DNA of 64,000 nucleotides from Oasisia sp. SBJ-2009 (Eukaryota > Annelida > Polychaeta > Sabellida > Siboglinidae), in assembly GCA_964017155.1 (NCBI GenBank), contig OZ024854.1, positions 21,119,869 through 21,183,868 of the forward strand. The letters are read 5' to 3'. Of the stretch, positions 12,006-24,009 are shown piece by piece (position 1 is the first letter of the stretch; each line of letters opens with the position of its first letter). The notes under the pieces are model-generated. The model ran no database searches. It was not told the origin of the DNA and saw only the letters and a program-made list of their open reading frames with translations. The translations under genes were made by a program, and so were the position numbers.

Positions 12006-12439
12006 ACACTAACACTGTTCAGATTTCTCAGAAGGCTATGTCATTGTTGGGCTCTCTTGTATACGTAATCAACATGATCATAGAATGCCAAAAAGAAAAG
12101 TAGATATCTTACAGAAGATTGAAAGTCTTGTTGCCGGTTTCTACTCTTCTTGAAAGTTAACCAGTTTAGTTTGCATAGCATATTGGTGACATCTGTCTCA
12201 CTTTCTAAGATAGTACACAACATCCAATGTTACACTGTACAGAATAATGTATAAACAGTGTCGTTCAATTGCGAAATAGATCAGTTAGCCCTGACTCAGA
12301 CACTGCATTCTTCAGTCATGTAGATTACACAGAAAGCTGCAATTGTAAATAAATAATGCAGGTTACAATACTACTGTATTGCAAATTTGAATTATTTGAT
12401 GTAAAATTCTATCGATGACATAAAACTTGAATTTTCACA

Positions 12440-15400
12440 AAAAATGAGGTTTTGAAATGTTACTATCAGAAAGGCATTTCTACTGAGACAATCAGTAGAA
12501 ACCAGTATCTAAATCATAATAGAAACCCTGTGCCATCATAATTGGACCTGGTGTACCAGAGACTATATGTGTCAAGCAGTGGGCACTGCTTCCTCCTGGG
12601 TCATTGACCTTAATTACCAACAGACCTTGCTGTTGCCAGGGGTGTAATCTACTAGTGACAGATGTTGGCTATCTTTATAGTAAAGAAACCACACAGTCAA
12701 AACGGTGTCAGTAAGAAAGCAAACTAGATCACAAATACAGCGTAATCTATATAATAAAATAGTCATAATTTAACTCGAAGGATGCTGTTTATTCCGTTCG
12801 GAATGGGTCTATTCCCAAAGCAATGTCTGATTAATACATCAACAATGTTAGAGGTCTTTTAATTATAACTTTAATAGTGAACTCCATATATGTGGATTTG
12901 TATAAATCTATCTTTACACAGAACAGTTCTTTTGTTACTCATTCTCTTATCATATGCCCATGTTTCCAACTTTTACACAGCTTTATTAAAACAATACTTT
13001 TAAAAGAAGTAGAAACAAATCAGATACATTTTGAGGAGAATGTGTTAGCACAACTGTCTTATCCAGTGTGTTGTAATCAGCTTATAACTGATTCCACACC
13101 ACAGAAGCAGCTCTCAAAACTGGTATCCCTTGAAAGTACATGATGGCCATACCCAACCCTCCAGGTTTTCCCTGGGTCATTGACCTTAATTAATCACAGA
13201 CCTTGCTGCTAGCAGTGATGTAATCTACTGGTGACATTGACTGCCAACAACACTACTAAGGCAGTATGACAACATGTTACTATTGTGCAAAAATCGTAGA
13301 CATAACTACTATTTTGTTTATACATTAATTGTGTTTGCATGGCGTTTAAATTGTTTTTATATAGTATTTATTCAAGGTAGTATAACTTACTATAAAACAC
13401 AATCTTTAGAAGCACATAAGTGCAGGTATTTCATGTCTTGCAATAATTAAAACTGTTGGCACGCAGAGGGATAATTCTCAACATTTGACATACATAAAAG
13501 CATTTGCAGGACGTTGTATTCAATAAAACTGGTCTTTTCACAACAAAAAGAAGATTCTAACAGTGTATGGTGTTTTATAATCAAAAAGGTATTTCTGCTG
13601 AGATGGTAGAAACTGGCTTAATCGACAATAGAAATTCTGTACCATTGCACCATATCTACCAGAGACTGTGTCAAAGAGTGCCTTTTGACTGGGCACTGCT
13701 TCCTTCAGGCTCATTGAACGTAATTAACAATAGATCTTGCTGTTTACCCTTTGTGTAATCTACTAGTATGCTGGGTATCCTTTTAGTAAAGAACCTACAC
13801 AGTCAAACGTGTGTCAGTAAGAAAGTAAACTAGATCACAAATACATCCTAACCTATATGATATATATTTAAGGCATACTAAAAACTAAAACAGTACAATG
13901 TTTGTGTGGTTTGTGCAGGTTCGAATCCCGCTGTGTTGCAATTATTGCACAAAACATTCCTGGTTGGCCATAATTACCAAACATTGTGCACACTACTTCT
14001 CACTGCCATTACAACATGTCTGACTGGTGTACTCATCACGTCATAATTTAACTCAAAGGATGCTGTTTACTCCATTCAGAATGGGTCTATTCCCAAAGCG
14101 ATGTCTGATTAATACATTAACAATTTTAAGGTATCTTATAACTTTAATAGTCAACTCCATATGTGGATTTATATAAATCTATCTTTACACAGAAAGGTTT
14201 TTTTGGTACTCATTCTCTTATCATTTCAGTGACTAACATATTAATCAGTCTTACACTTGCTGTCTTCCCAAGACATAGCTTAAGTTGATTTTCCAGCGGT
14301 TAAATATACTATACTGCTAAAAGCACTACTTTATTAAGACAATTACTAATATTGTAATTTAAGCATTATTATAGTATAGTGATTTCATATATGCCCATGT
14401 TTCCAACTTTTACACTGCTTTATTAAAACAATACTTTAAAAAAAGTGGAAGCAACTCAGATACATTTTGAGGAGAATATGTTAACACAAGTGTCTTATCC
14501 AGTATGTTGTAACCAGCTTATAACTGATTCCACACCACAGAAGCAGCTCTCTTGAAAGTACACAATGGCCATGCCCAACCCTCCAGGTTTCCCCTGGGTC
14601 ATTGACCTTAATTAATCACAGACCTTGCTGCTAGCAGTGATGTAATCTACTGCCTACTGGTGACATTGACTGCTAACAACCCTTATAGTAAAGTGGGTCA
14701 ACAAGAATATGAGCTGGATACATACTGCATATCACCAGTAACAAGTACAAAACAATGGACATTAACATTACTAAGGCAGTATGACAGCATGTTACTATTG
14801 TGCAAAAATCTTAGACATAACTACTATTTTGTTTATACATTAATTGTGTTTGCATGGCGTTTAAATTGTTTTTATTTAGTATTTATGTATGGTTCAAGGT
14901 AGTATAACTTACTATAAAACACAATCTTAGAAGCACATTAGTACAGGTATTTCATGTCTTGCAATAATTAAAACTGTTGGCACGCAGAGGGATAATTGTC
15001 AACATTTGACATACATAAAAGCATTTGCAGGATGCTGTATTCAATAAAACTGGTCTTTTCACAGCAAAAAGAAAATTCTGACAGTGTATGGTGTTTTATA
15101 ATCAAAAAGGTATTTCTGCTGAGATGGGAGAAACTGGCTTAATCGACTAGAAATTCTGTGCCATTGCACCAGATCTACCAGAGACTGTGTCAAAGAGTGC
15201 CTTTTGACTGGGCACTGCTTCCTTCAGACTCATTGAACGTAATTAACAATATATCTTGCTGTTTACCCTTTGTGTAATCTACTAGTATGCTGGGTATCCT
15301 TTTAGTAAAGAACATACACAGTCAAACGTGTGTCAGTAAGAAAGTAAACTAGATCACAAATACATCCTAACTTATATTATATATATTTAAGGCATACTAA

Positions 15401-16680
15401 AAAGTAAAGCAGTACAATGTTTGTGTGGTTTGTGCAGGTTCGAATCCTGCTGTGTTGCAATTATTGCACAAAACATTCCTGGTTGGCCATAATCACCAAA
15501 CATTGTGCACACTACTTCTCACTGCCATTACAACATGCCTGACTGGTGTACTCATCACGTCATAATTTAACTCAAAGGATGCTGTTTACTCCATTTTTAA
15601 TGGGTCTATTCCCAAATGAAGTCTGATTAATACATCAACAATGTTAAGGTCTCTTATAACTTTAATAGTCAACTCCATATGTGGATTTATATAAATCTAT
15701 CTTTACACAGAACAGTTTTTTTGGTACTCATTCTCTTATCATTTCAATGACTAACATATTAATCAGTCTTACACTTGCTGTCTTCCCAAGCCATAGCTGA
15801 AGTTGATTTTCCTGCGGTTAAATATACTATACTGCTAAAAGCACTACTGTATTAAGACAATTACTAATATTGTAATTTAAGCATTATTATAGTATAGTGA
15901 TTTCAAATATGCCCATGTTTCCAACTTTTACACTGCTTTATTAAAACAATACTTTAAAAAAAGTGGAAGCAACTCAGATACATTTTGAGGAGAATATGCT
16001 AGCACAAGTACGTGTCTTATCCAGTATGTTGTAATCAGCTTATAACTGATTCCACACCACAGAAGCAACTCTCTTGAAAGTACACAATGGCCATGCCCAA
16101 CCCTCCAGGTTTCCCCTGGGTCATTGACCTTAATTAATCACAGACCTTGCTGCTAGCAGTGATGTAATCTACTGCCTACTGGTGACATTGACTGCTAACA
16201 ACCCTTATAGTAAAGTGGGTCAACAAGAATATGAGCTGGATACATACTGCATATCACCAGTAACAAGTACAAAACAATGGACATTAACATTACTAAGGCA
16301 GTATGACAACATGTTACTATTTGCAAATAAAAACTGTTTGCACGCAGAGGGATAATTCTCAACATTTGACATACACATAAAAGCATTTGCAGAACGCTGT
16401 ATTCTATAAAACTGGTCATTTCACAACAAAAATAAGATTCTGACAGTGTATGGTGTTTTATAATAAAAAAAGTATTTCTGCTGATATGGTAGAAACTGGT
16501 TTAATCGACAATAGAAATGCTGTACCATTGCACCAGATATACCAGAGACTGTGTCAAAGAGTGCCTTTTGACTGGGCACTGCTTCCTTCAGGCTCATTGA
16601 ACGTAATTAACAATATATCTTGCTGTTTACCCTTTGTGTAATCTACTAGTGACAGATGTTGGCTATGTTCTTATAGTTGG
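12440..16680. repeat. Tandem duplication, unit about 1.3-1.5 kb, three copies plus a partial one
   Basis: The landmark CATAATTTAACTC followed by AAGGATGCTGTTTA starts at 12764, 14042 and 15561, giving units of 1278 and 1519 bp and a third, shorter one. Inside the units a diverged 70-bp module (TCATTGA, then TAATTA, then AGACCTTGCTG or GATCTTGCTG, then GTAATCTACT) occurs about seven times, near 12592, 13171, 13702, 14597, 15220, 16117 and 16585, in two alternating subtypes. A partial unit precedes at 12440-12760. Units 1 and 2 also carry a GGTTCGAATCC word (about 13918 and 15438), a possible tRNA-type B box. A 63-codon open frame recurs at 13567 and 16450 and is interrupted in the middle copy. 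Confidence 0.8.
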
Positions 16681-16689
16681 TGTTGTGAA

Positions 16690-17370
16690 AAGTAGCACTG
16701 CTATAGGCACTGAACATGTCCCATGCAGTCGGTTTGCCGCTGCTTCCAAAACATGACACCATGTAACAACCAGTGAATGCATGAAACAGTGGCAAAGTAA
16801 CGCAACAGTCCAGACACAGTGCGTTGCCATGGCCATTTCGTGGGCCGGTAAATATCAGAAGTTCTTCCGAGCACCAAATGCAATCCATAGTTCGGTTATA
16901 GTGAGTCCCCGGGATGATGTCACTGCAAGAACTACCACATCCGTGTCAACTGTGCGAATGGGTATCTTGTCATACCGTTGTTTCACAGCATCTTCCGTGC
17001 TTCCAGGTGGAGTAGGATTCGTGTATCTGCTTCTTCGTGAGTGCATGGAGCACGGCCATATATGTCTCGGGGCACATCAGTGTGATATGTGCTGACGACT
17101 AGTTTGTCAGTGGCAGTGGTTGCTGCATTAGCTGGCAAAAATGAAAAAAAAACTCCATCTTGTTGTTGTCAATGCAGGGAAACGTGGCGGCGGATACATA
17201 TCCCTCTCCTTGTTCGTGCTTCAGCCTTCAAGCTATCTGCGAGACCTTCACCCCACACAACTAGTCTGCTCACATGTTGCAGTTGTGATGTGATGTATGG
17301 CTGGAACACTTGGATCGTAAATAAGAAAATGTCTGTAAAATCCGGTCGAAACATGTTGTCTGGTTGAATT
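16690..17370 (-). pseudogene. Remnant of the unnamed mobile-element-like gene family, copy B
   Basis: Reading the minus strand from 17350 downwards: VVWGEGLADSLKAEART then RRGICIRRHV, a frame change to DNNKMEFFFHF, then CTHEEADTRILLHLEA (about 17045-16998), RTVDTDVVVLAV (about 16955-16920), ITELWIAFGARKNF, YLPAHEMAMA and finally FHAFTGCYMVSCFG (about 16785-16745). The order HEEADTR, DTDV, FHAxTGCD is diagnostic of the same family as 6.8 and 59 kb. Here the first two motifs are intact but the Asp of GCD is Tyr. Several frameshifts and stops mark it as dead. The acidic-motif order is reminiscent of FEN1/XPG PIN-type nucleases; that is my inference. Confidence 0.7.
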
Positions 17371-18120
17371 GCAATTTACAAGAGTCGTGCCATTTTGCTT
17401 TGTGCTGCCGGAAAAATGGCCTCAATGCCTACACCATCATCTAACCATGACAGGTTGATTATCTTAGACATGCAACAACTCTTTTGAAACCGAAGGATGT
17501 CATAACTCTACGGATTACCTGCACTATAGTCTACGCATTTGTACGTGTCATTATTAATAAACTCGGCATTTATATCATTTAACAGAACAAATATTCAAAA
17601 AGAAGGGCGGTTTCCTCTATTTTTCACGTGACATCCTCGCAGCCACATGAACAGCAGCTAAACTTGTTTAATATGTATTATATGTGTATCAACTATCATA
17701 ATTATTGGCATTAGTCGGCATTAGAAATATAACGCCAGAATTCGTTTTAATTAGTTCCCATCTTGAAAAAAAGCTAATATGAATGTCCGACACGATAAAT
17801 AAATAACATATTTATAATATCAGCACATAACACCTTAATGCTGACACCAACGTTATCTTTCCATGTGGTTTAGTTCTTAAGAAGGTCAACGAAGGTGATG
17901 TGCAAAATATTTCACAATGCTTAAATCGGCTGTCCACATAGCTATATTTTGATAATACAATTACTGCTCTAGGTGGCGTAGGTCATGAGATATAGGATCA
18001 TTAGTCTTGGCGGCCGCCATCTTTAAAAATGGAAGATGTGAATGTCTGAGAAGGTAAAAAGTAATACATTTGAAATGGCGGTCCCCGAAAACCTATATTT
18101 GATATCGAAAGATTTATTTA
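17371..18120. other. Intergenic, nothing recognised
   Basis: AT-rich with a few GGCGGCCGCCATC-type words near 18008. No supported gene. Confidence 0.4.
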
Positions 18121-18122
18121 CT

Positions 18123-18196
18123 TGAATGAATGAATGAATGAATGAATGAATGAATGAATGAATGAATGAATGAATGAATGAATGAATGAATGAATG
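18123..18196. repeat. (TGAA)n microsatellite
   Basis: Uninterrupted tetranucleotide repeat. Confidence 0.97.
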
Positions 18197-18539
18197 ATGT
18201 TTTTTATTCGACCAGTATTTCAACCAAATACATACACTATATCCATGGCAAAACAACTCAGAATCAATACAAATATAACGATCACAATAAATATGGTAAT
18301 AGTATATAATAATTTGTAATACAGTAATACAATATACGGTCAGGAGACTCCTCTAAGATGATGCTGGTCGCTGTCGAGGAGCCACCTTTGAAGCAGTTGC
18401 TAAGATATAAGAAAATAGGTCTACGGCTGCCATCTAGCAAAATGGCCGCCAACGCCTTCAAGGGCGAAATCTGAGATGGCCCTATATCAAAATATTTTTG
18501 TAATGATGAAATATAAGTGTGTGCCAAATTGTATCATAA

Positions 18540-19092
18540 AACGCACAATTCGGCCATGTTTTGGTCACGTATCGGCTGGGCTACAGCAGTCGTCAGAGAC
18601 AGCGTCGAGGAGACTCCGGTCACACCATGTCAGCCGCGGGACGTAGGTAAATTAATCACCACTTTTGTAAACACATATTGTTATTCCATGAGTGAATTTT
18701 TGCTATGAAAAGGGGTGTCGCAATAAACGTGTCTGTATTTTGAAGTACATTATTTTCAGCTTTCAAATGCAGTCGCAGACATGCCACATTTCTGTGATGG
18801 CAATGGCGAACACCAGCAATCGTCAGAGACGACGGTCGCCGAAATCATTCTTTGGCATGGGGTATCACTGTAAACGTCTGTGTAGTTGAAGTATACATTT
18901 TCTGCTTTCAAATGCAGTCGTCATTCACCAAATTCAAACGTTTCACTCGAAGCAACGTTCTTTGAACATATTTCGTCTTACGAAGCAATATTTTGTGCTG
19001 TAGATGCCATCAAGTGTGTCGACTGCGACAAAACATTTAGACATCTAGGGGCGTTGACGACTCCCCAGAGGACGCATTTAGCGAAACATTAG
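18540..19092 (+). pseudogene. Possible zinc-finger gene remnant with duplicated segments
   Basis: Near the end (19012-19092) one frame gives KCVDCDKTF then RHLGALTTPQRTHLAKH and a stop. This fits a C2H2 finger (CxxC, Phe, Leu, final His) except that the first zinc-binding His is Pro. Upstream, two related stretches (about 18600-18775 and 18790-18915) share CGTCAGAGAC and CTTTCAAATGCAGTCG, so a segment was duplicated. I cannot link these to a complete gene. Confidence 0.35.
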
Positions 19093-20409
19093 TGTGGACT
19101 GAAAATACGTTTACGGAAACGCGTAATGAATATAAAATTCATGATCTGCAGAAAAATCGACTATAACGAACAAAACGAACCATCAGGTGGGCAGGCTTCT
19201 CTGGCAGAAAGATCGTACTAAGTCGACAAGAGCGACGAAGTGCGCAAAACTGTGATGACTTTAATGCGGTCTCTTGCGAAGTCTGGCAACTAATTACGTA
19301 ATTATTATAGTATAATTACATGTATGTTTTAGGAAAACCGGTAGTACTCGATTTCATGCGGGAGCACGGAATTACTGTGGAATAGTGAAAACGAAGTTGT
19401 TCAATGAACAGCGAAAAGAACAGCAAATAATTAGGAAAGCATTGCGATTTGCAAAAAAAAAAACCTCTTGTGTAAATTTCCTGTAGGATGACCTTTCTGT
19501 AGTATTAATCCATTCATGCATATGCTAGTTTACACTTCTTGTAAATATATTTCAGGCTAGTGACTGTGAAGACTCTCCACAGAAGAACGCGTCGTTTGCA
19601 CTTACATATCTATCAACGCCAATCATACTTAAATTCCTAATTATTAGTGGCAGCTGTGGGATAAAAGAGTATTATGACAATCGAACATGACATTTTGTTT
19701 GGTTTCAATGTATTTCGTGGTAAGCACATCGCTTTGAACGCACCAGAGCATACTTACGATGATCAACTTGTTGAAGTGAGATGTACAGTTGAAGACAAAC
19801 AAATACTGTTTGATTTTTTAAAAGTGTCAACGTTATGTTCATATGCACGAGGTAGTGCCTTTTTTAATCACACATTATTGTATTTAATATGTACAGTATA
19901 TAGCTGGGCAAAACTGCAATGTTCAGTGATGTCTGTTTCACGATAAGTAGACATTCATAGAAATGTTGGTCAGAAATAATGTGTACATTTTAATGACATA
20001 TTTCTTAACAACACAAGACAATCTATGTCTTCCTTTCTATTGGTGTAGGGGAAGTAGGGGCATATCCGCACACTGAGGTATGTCCGCACACCCTATTATT
20101 TGCGCATCGCGTAACATCTGGTTAGTGGAATCATGCTAAGCGGCATCGTCTAACCCCCAAATCAACCGTTTGCATATTTTTTTATAAGTGATTAAATAAA
20201 ATGTTATGATATAAAATTTTATTTTCGTAAACACTGATGTAATTTTACACATATGCTGTTATGTGTATTACTTTAATTGTAAGACGTGCATATACATTTT
20301 CTTTCATAATTCCAAATTGCATTTTAATGTTTTATGATATGTGAAGTAAAGGATACTTTCATAAGTAGCATTTTCGCGCAATTCAGAATTATTCACGTGT
20401 TGGATGTTT
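19093..20409. other. Intergenic; unassigned open frame
   Basis: A 90-codon plus-strand open frame at 19674-19946 begins MTIEHDILFGFNVFRG, but I recognise no family and no splice or promoter context. GGGGCATATCCGCACAC-type words near 20057-20090 relate loosely to the palindrome at 20410-20445. Confidence 0.3.
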
Positions 20410-20445
20410 GGGGCATGTTCGCACAGGCCTGTGCGGTCATGCCCC
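20410..20445. repeat. Near-perfect 36-bp palindrome
   Basis: GGGGCATGTTCGCACAGG is followed directly by its reverse complement with two mismatched pairs. It could be abutting transposon ends or a cruciform-forming site. Function unknown. Confidence 0.8.
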
Positions 20446-21664
20446 ACCCGCTGTGCAGACGTATTTCGTGCATCGGTGCGTATAATATTATGTAGTCTAC
20501 TTAAATACATATTTAGATACTTCAGTTGCTTACCACAAATATAATAGGAAACTTTGATGTGAGATAGTATATGATGATTATTATATAAGTATTTAATATA
20601 ATCAAACTTATTATATCATTCATCGCTTCGTCAATGTGTAATAGGCTATATCGTGCTGACGTCACTTTTTCCATGTTGTGTATCATTAGGTCCGTTAAAG
20701 AAATAAAGCTTAATTGATCATTGTTCATAGACTAAAATAACCAAGATGACAAACAATGTATAATCTATAATATAGAACTTTGCCGGTATACGTTAGTCCA
20801 TACAAAGCCATGCTTGCACAGCCGACAAACTGAGTTTTTAGTTTGACTTTGCGCTTTACGAGACTATGCTGTTTTAGCTAGGAGGCTTCATACAAGCTGG
20901 GTTTCAAACTTTGACTTTCCCCGTTACAAAATCTTGCTGTTGTTTGCTTTGACTCTCAAGGAGGAATAAACGGGCACTATGATTCAAGGCCACTGTATAT
21001 TTTCAAAACTTTACGTGTATATGAAAACTTGAAACCGTTTATTAGTGTTCTCTGGTTAAATCTATACCCAAAAAATGCTTGGCATTGCTGAATATGGTGA
21101 CATATTTTCTATATATGCATCATTGACGATGTAATATAAGCCTGTCGTTTGAATTGAATAAAAATTTTCTAGACAGCATGACACCGCCATCAACTTAGTC
21201 AGTAATGCTTATATACCGCACACGCACATACGTCCTATAATTTTCTGTTCACGAAAACATTTTAGGCAGATAAGACTACATAATATTATGTCCTCGCCTC
21301 ATCATATTTATTAAAACGTTACTCTTGCAAAAGTCTATCGCATTACGTTTATTTTCTATACACATTTAGCTATTGAAACACCATTACTAGGCATTAGATT
21401 TTGCCCGCCCAGGTGATACAAATTCGTAACATTTCAAGGTCCGGCCCATGGACTAAGTGACAGACCCGACAGTAAAAAACGAAGGGCGTATCCAAATATC
21501 AATACAATTATATTACCGCTTCCACATACAACTATTACCAATACTGGGTACAACGTCAAGCATGATGAGGCAACATAATTTACATTTTGGATGAAGTAGG
21601 CGAAATAGTTTTATTCTTATGTTGTATACAACACAACTACAAACATGGCCGCCTATAGAATAAT
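20446..21664. other. Intergenic, nothing recognised
   Basis: AT-rich with no supported exon. Confidence 0.4.
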
Positions 21665-21674
21665 GCGCATGCGC
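21665..21674. promoter_or_regulatory. NRF1-type GCGCATGCGC palindrome, possible promoter element
   Basis: GCGCATGCGC is a perfect NRF1 consensus core. AACATGGCCGCC (YY1-like) lies about 22 bp upstream. Together they resemble animal housekeeping promoters, but I see no gene starting here. The MITE also carries this palindrome. Confidence 0.25.
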
Positions 21675-21834
21675 TTCACATTCACATAATATTGCGCCAA
21701 AATGCAGTCTTACTGAGCATCAGTATTACATGTTTTATCAACCATTTATCTTTATTGGCGTAAACACTAAATTAATGCTTTCCTAGCTATTATTAGATAT
21801 TCAAGAAATTACGCAGAAGTTAAGGTAGCCAATG

Positions 21835-22101
21835 AAATCAATGTCGCTCTATAGTCGCATTTAGTGATTTAGCGGGAGTCGCTGCATGGTCGGTATTTTG
21901 CATACACTTTGACGCGTGACTATCGAGCGACACCGGAATGATACAAAAAGTGTCCTAAAATCACCTAAGTGACACAAATAAATTTTACATTTCAAATATA
22001 GCTAACAAGTTCAATATAAAATTCCTTGATGCATTTATAATATATATCAAATGAAATTTCAATTGTCGTTGGATAGTCGGTGTCGCTGGATGGTCGTATT
22101 A

Positions 22102-22145
<44 letters not shown>
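21835..22145. repeat. AGCGACA-rich repeat family, copy 2, with (TA)n
   Basis: This contains GACTATCGAGCGACACCGG and GTCGCTGGATGGTCGTATT followed by a TA microsatellite (about 22104-22138). It is related in reverse orientation to 9.73-10.06 kb. Confidence 0.5.
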
Positions 22146-22147
<2 letters not shown>

Positions 22148-22372
22148 TTCCCTATTATACTCGGCTTTGCAGCATTTTCTTTTCGGCGGCTGGTTTCGTG
22201 CTAAGCAAAACTTACAACACATTAATCGGATAGCATTCATAAATATTTATAAATCTGCAACAAATTACGTACATTAGTATATAAAGTTATCTGCAAATCG
22301 TAAAAAAATAAGCGCACGCGAACAACACCAGCATTTTTCAGCAGCAATATTTTTCGCTATAACGCTGCCAAT

Positions 22373-23197
22373 GTAGCGCTTACATTTTTCCGGCGTTATA
22401 AACATTCCGATTGACGTTTCTGCGTATGCGCGATATGTGTAAAATAATCAATGTGCAGCGAAAAGACAAAGCATTTATGGTATACATACTACAGGTTATT
22501 TGTTAGGATGTATATAACCTCTCAACAAAGTTATTTGTCGCAAATTAACACGAGGGCGAGGCAAACAAGTTTTGAGGCATATTTTGGTAGCAAGCATAAA
22601 TCACGAGACTGTAGTGCGCCATAATCCGTGACAGTGATTTATTTAAAAAAATCATATTTTATTGCATTGAACGACATGTTAAGAAACTCTTCACAGTAAT
22701 CATCACAAGAGAGTTAAAGAACAGCCCGTGGCATTTAATTATACTGAAAATGCTTTTGTTTCGCTGGACATTGATGATTTTACATTTATTGCGCTTGCGC
22801 AGAAACGTCAAATGGAACGAATACGAATACAAATACGAATACATTTATTTCAGGTAAAAACCCATATACAATTGGTACACACATTAGTACATCTACGTAG
22901 ATATAACACTTCAAATATGTTAAAAAATGAATAGATAAAAATATATAAAGTTATAAGTTAGATAAGTGTAAAATTGTATAAAAAAAACAAATAAAATAAT
23001 TAGCAATATACAGGATGTAATTGTATAATAAATATGCAATTAATTCGTGTAAATAACCGCCGTTTGGAAAGTAAGTTATATAAACAACTTACTGACTTTA
23101 AAAATATATATAATAATAATAAATAAATAATAATAAAGTTATATGCGAGACATGATGACTATCTTGCAGATTAAGACTGGAAAATGTAAGCGCGGCA
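22373..23197. mobile_element. MITE copy 2, carrying a nested insertion
   Basis: Starts TAGCGCTTACATTTTTCCGG and follows copy 1 (657-1125) over its full length up to GTCAAATGGAACG at 22819. About 359 bp of unrelated sequence (22820-23178) then interrupts the right inverted repeat, whose tip (GGAAAATGTAAGCGCGGCA) resumes at 23179. A short stretch of the inverted repeat was lost at the insertion point. Confidence 0.8.
22820..23178 (-). mobile_element. Probable retroposon fragment nested in the MITE
   Basis: Begins with ACGAATAC/AAATACGAATAC repeats and CATTTATTTCAGG. Read on the minus strand this looks like an AAATAAATG plus GTATTCGTATT tail of a LINE or SINE 3' end. The rest is AT-rich without coding capacity. 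Confidence 0.45.
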
Positions 23198-23853
23198 CCG
23201 CGACGACCACATATACCTTACTCATAATAGGCGTAATTACAATTGAACTCTAAAGATTACTTACGGTCAAATATTCTAAGTGTGTTCTTTTAAAATGATT
23301 TTTTGATGTGCATGAACGTACGGTATCATAATTATTTATCAGGAACGAAATAAGTCGCATATAGAGCTTTGTGAACTAATTATAGTTTCTTTCTAGTTGT
23401 TTCCAACATTCAGTAGGCTTATATTAACTGATTAGACTGTATATATTGTGGTTACAATGTTACGATTTGAACTAGTCAGCCAAACCGCCTTATCCTCAGG
23501 CACATTTTAGCGGAGGTTCCATTCTTTCTGCCAGTGCGGTAAATCAAAATCTCGCGCGAAATCTCTCAAAATATCGCACAGTAATGGGGCCACGATATCG
23601 TGTCAGTGGTGAGATTGACAGTTGTATGAAACTTGTTTCGCTATTTTCAGCGTAATGCAGTGTTACAGTGTGATGAAATAGGTGGATATATACGACTGAC
23701 AGACGAAACAATGTTCGATAGGATACACATTTTAGCAAAGAACGGGAAATGTCGTGTGTTGTTCGCGGATTAACGCGCGTTTCACGTTCGGAGTAGCCGG
23801 GTGCGTCAAGTTTTTTTAAAACGTCTGTTTTTGGCAAATTCTAGTTTGTCAAA
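23198..23853 (+). promoter_or_regulatory. 5' flank and presumed 5' UTR of FMNL
   Basis: Sequence upstream of the FMNL start. From about 23510 it is CpG-richer (CTCGCGCGAAATCTCTC and others), consistent with a promoter-proximal region. No TATA box or clear initiator is evident, and upstream untranslated exons cannot be excluded. Confidence 0.4.
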
Positions 23854-24009
23854 ATGGGCAACACCGAAACGACAGCACCGAGTCCTCCCCAGTCGTCGAG
23901 CGAATTGCGGAAAAGTATCATGGCTACAAGTACAACAACTATGGCAAAGGCAAACAGATTGCCGCAGCCAGATAAAGGCGAACTGGAAATGAGGTTCACC
24001 AAAGTTTTG
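23854..24009 (+). CDS. FMNL: FMNL exon 1 (start codon, residues 1-52)
   Basis: ATG in a good context (CAAAATGGG) opens [13 protein letters not shown]; Gly2-Asn3 is the N-myristoylation type start shared by FMNL proteins. The exon ends [11 protein letters not shown], the start of the conserved GBD, at donor GTGAGT, phase 0. The linker is Ser/Thr/Pro-rich. Confidence 0.92.

Noticed and set aside
13567..13758. 63-codon frame as a real gene
   Set aside because: It recurs in tandem units and is broken in the middle copy, with no motif. Kept as part of the repeat description only.
13918..13928. tRNA gene suggested by GGTTCGAATCC
   Set aside because: There is no A box or cloverleaf upstream. It is repeated in the tandem units, so at most a SINE relic.
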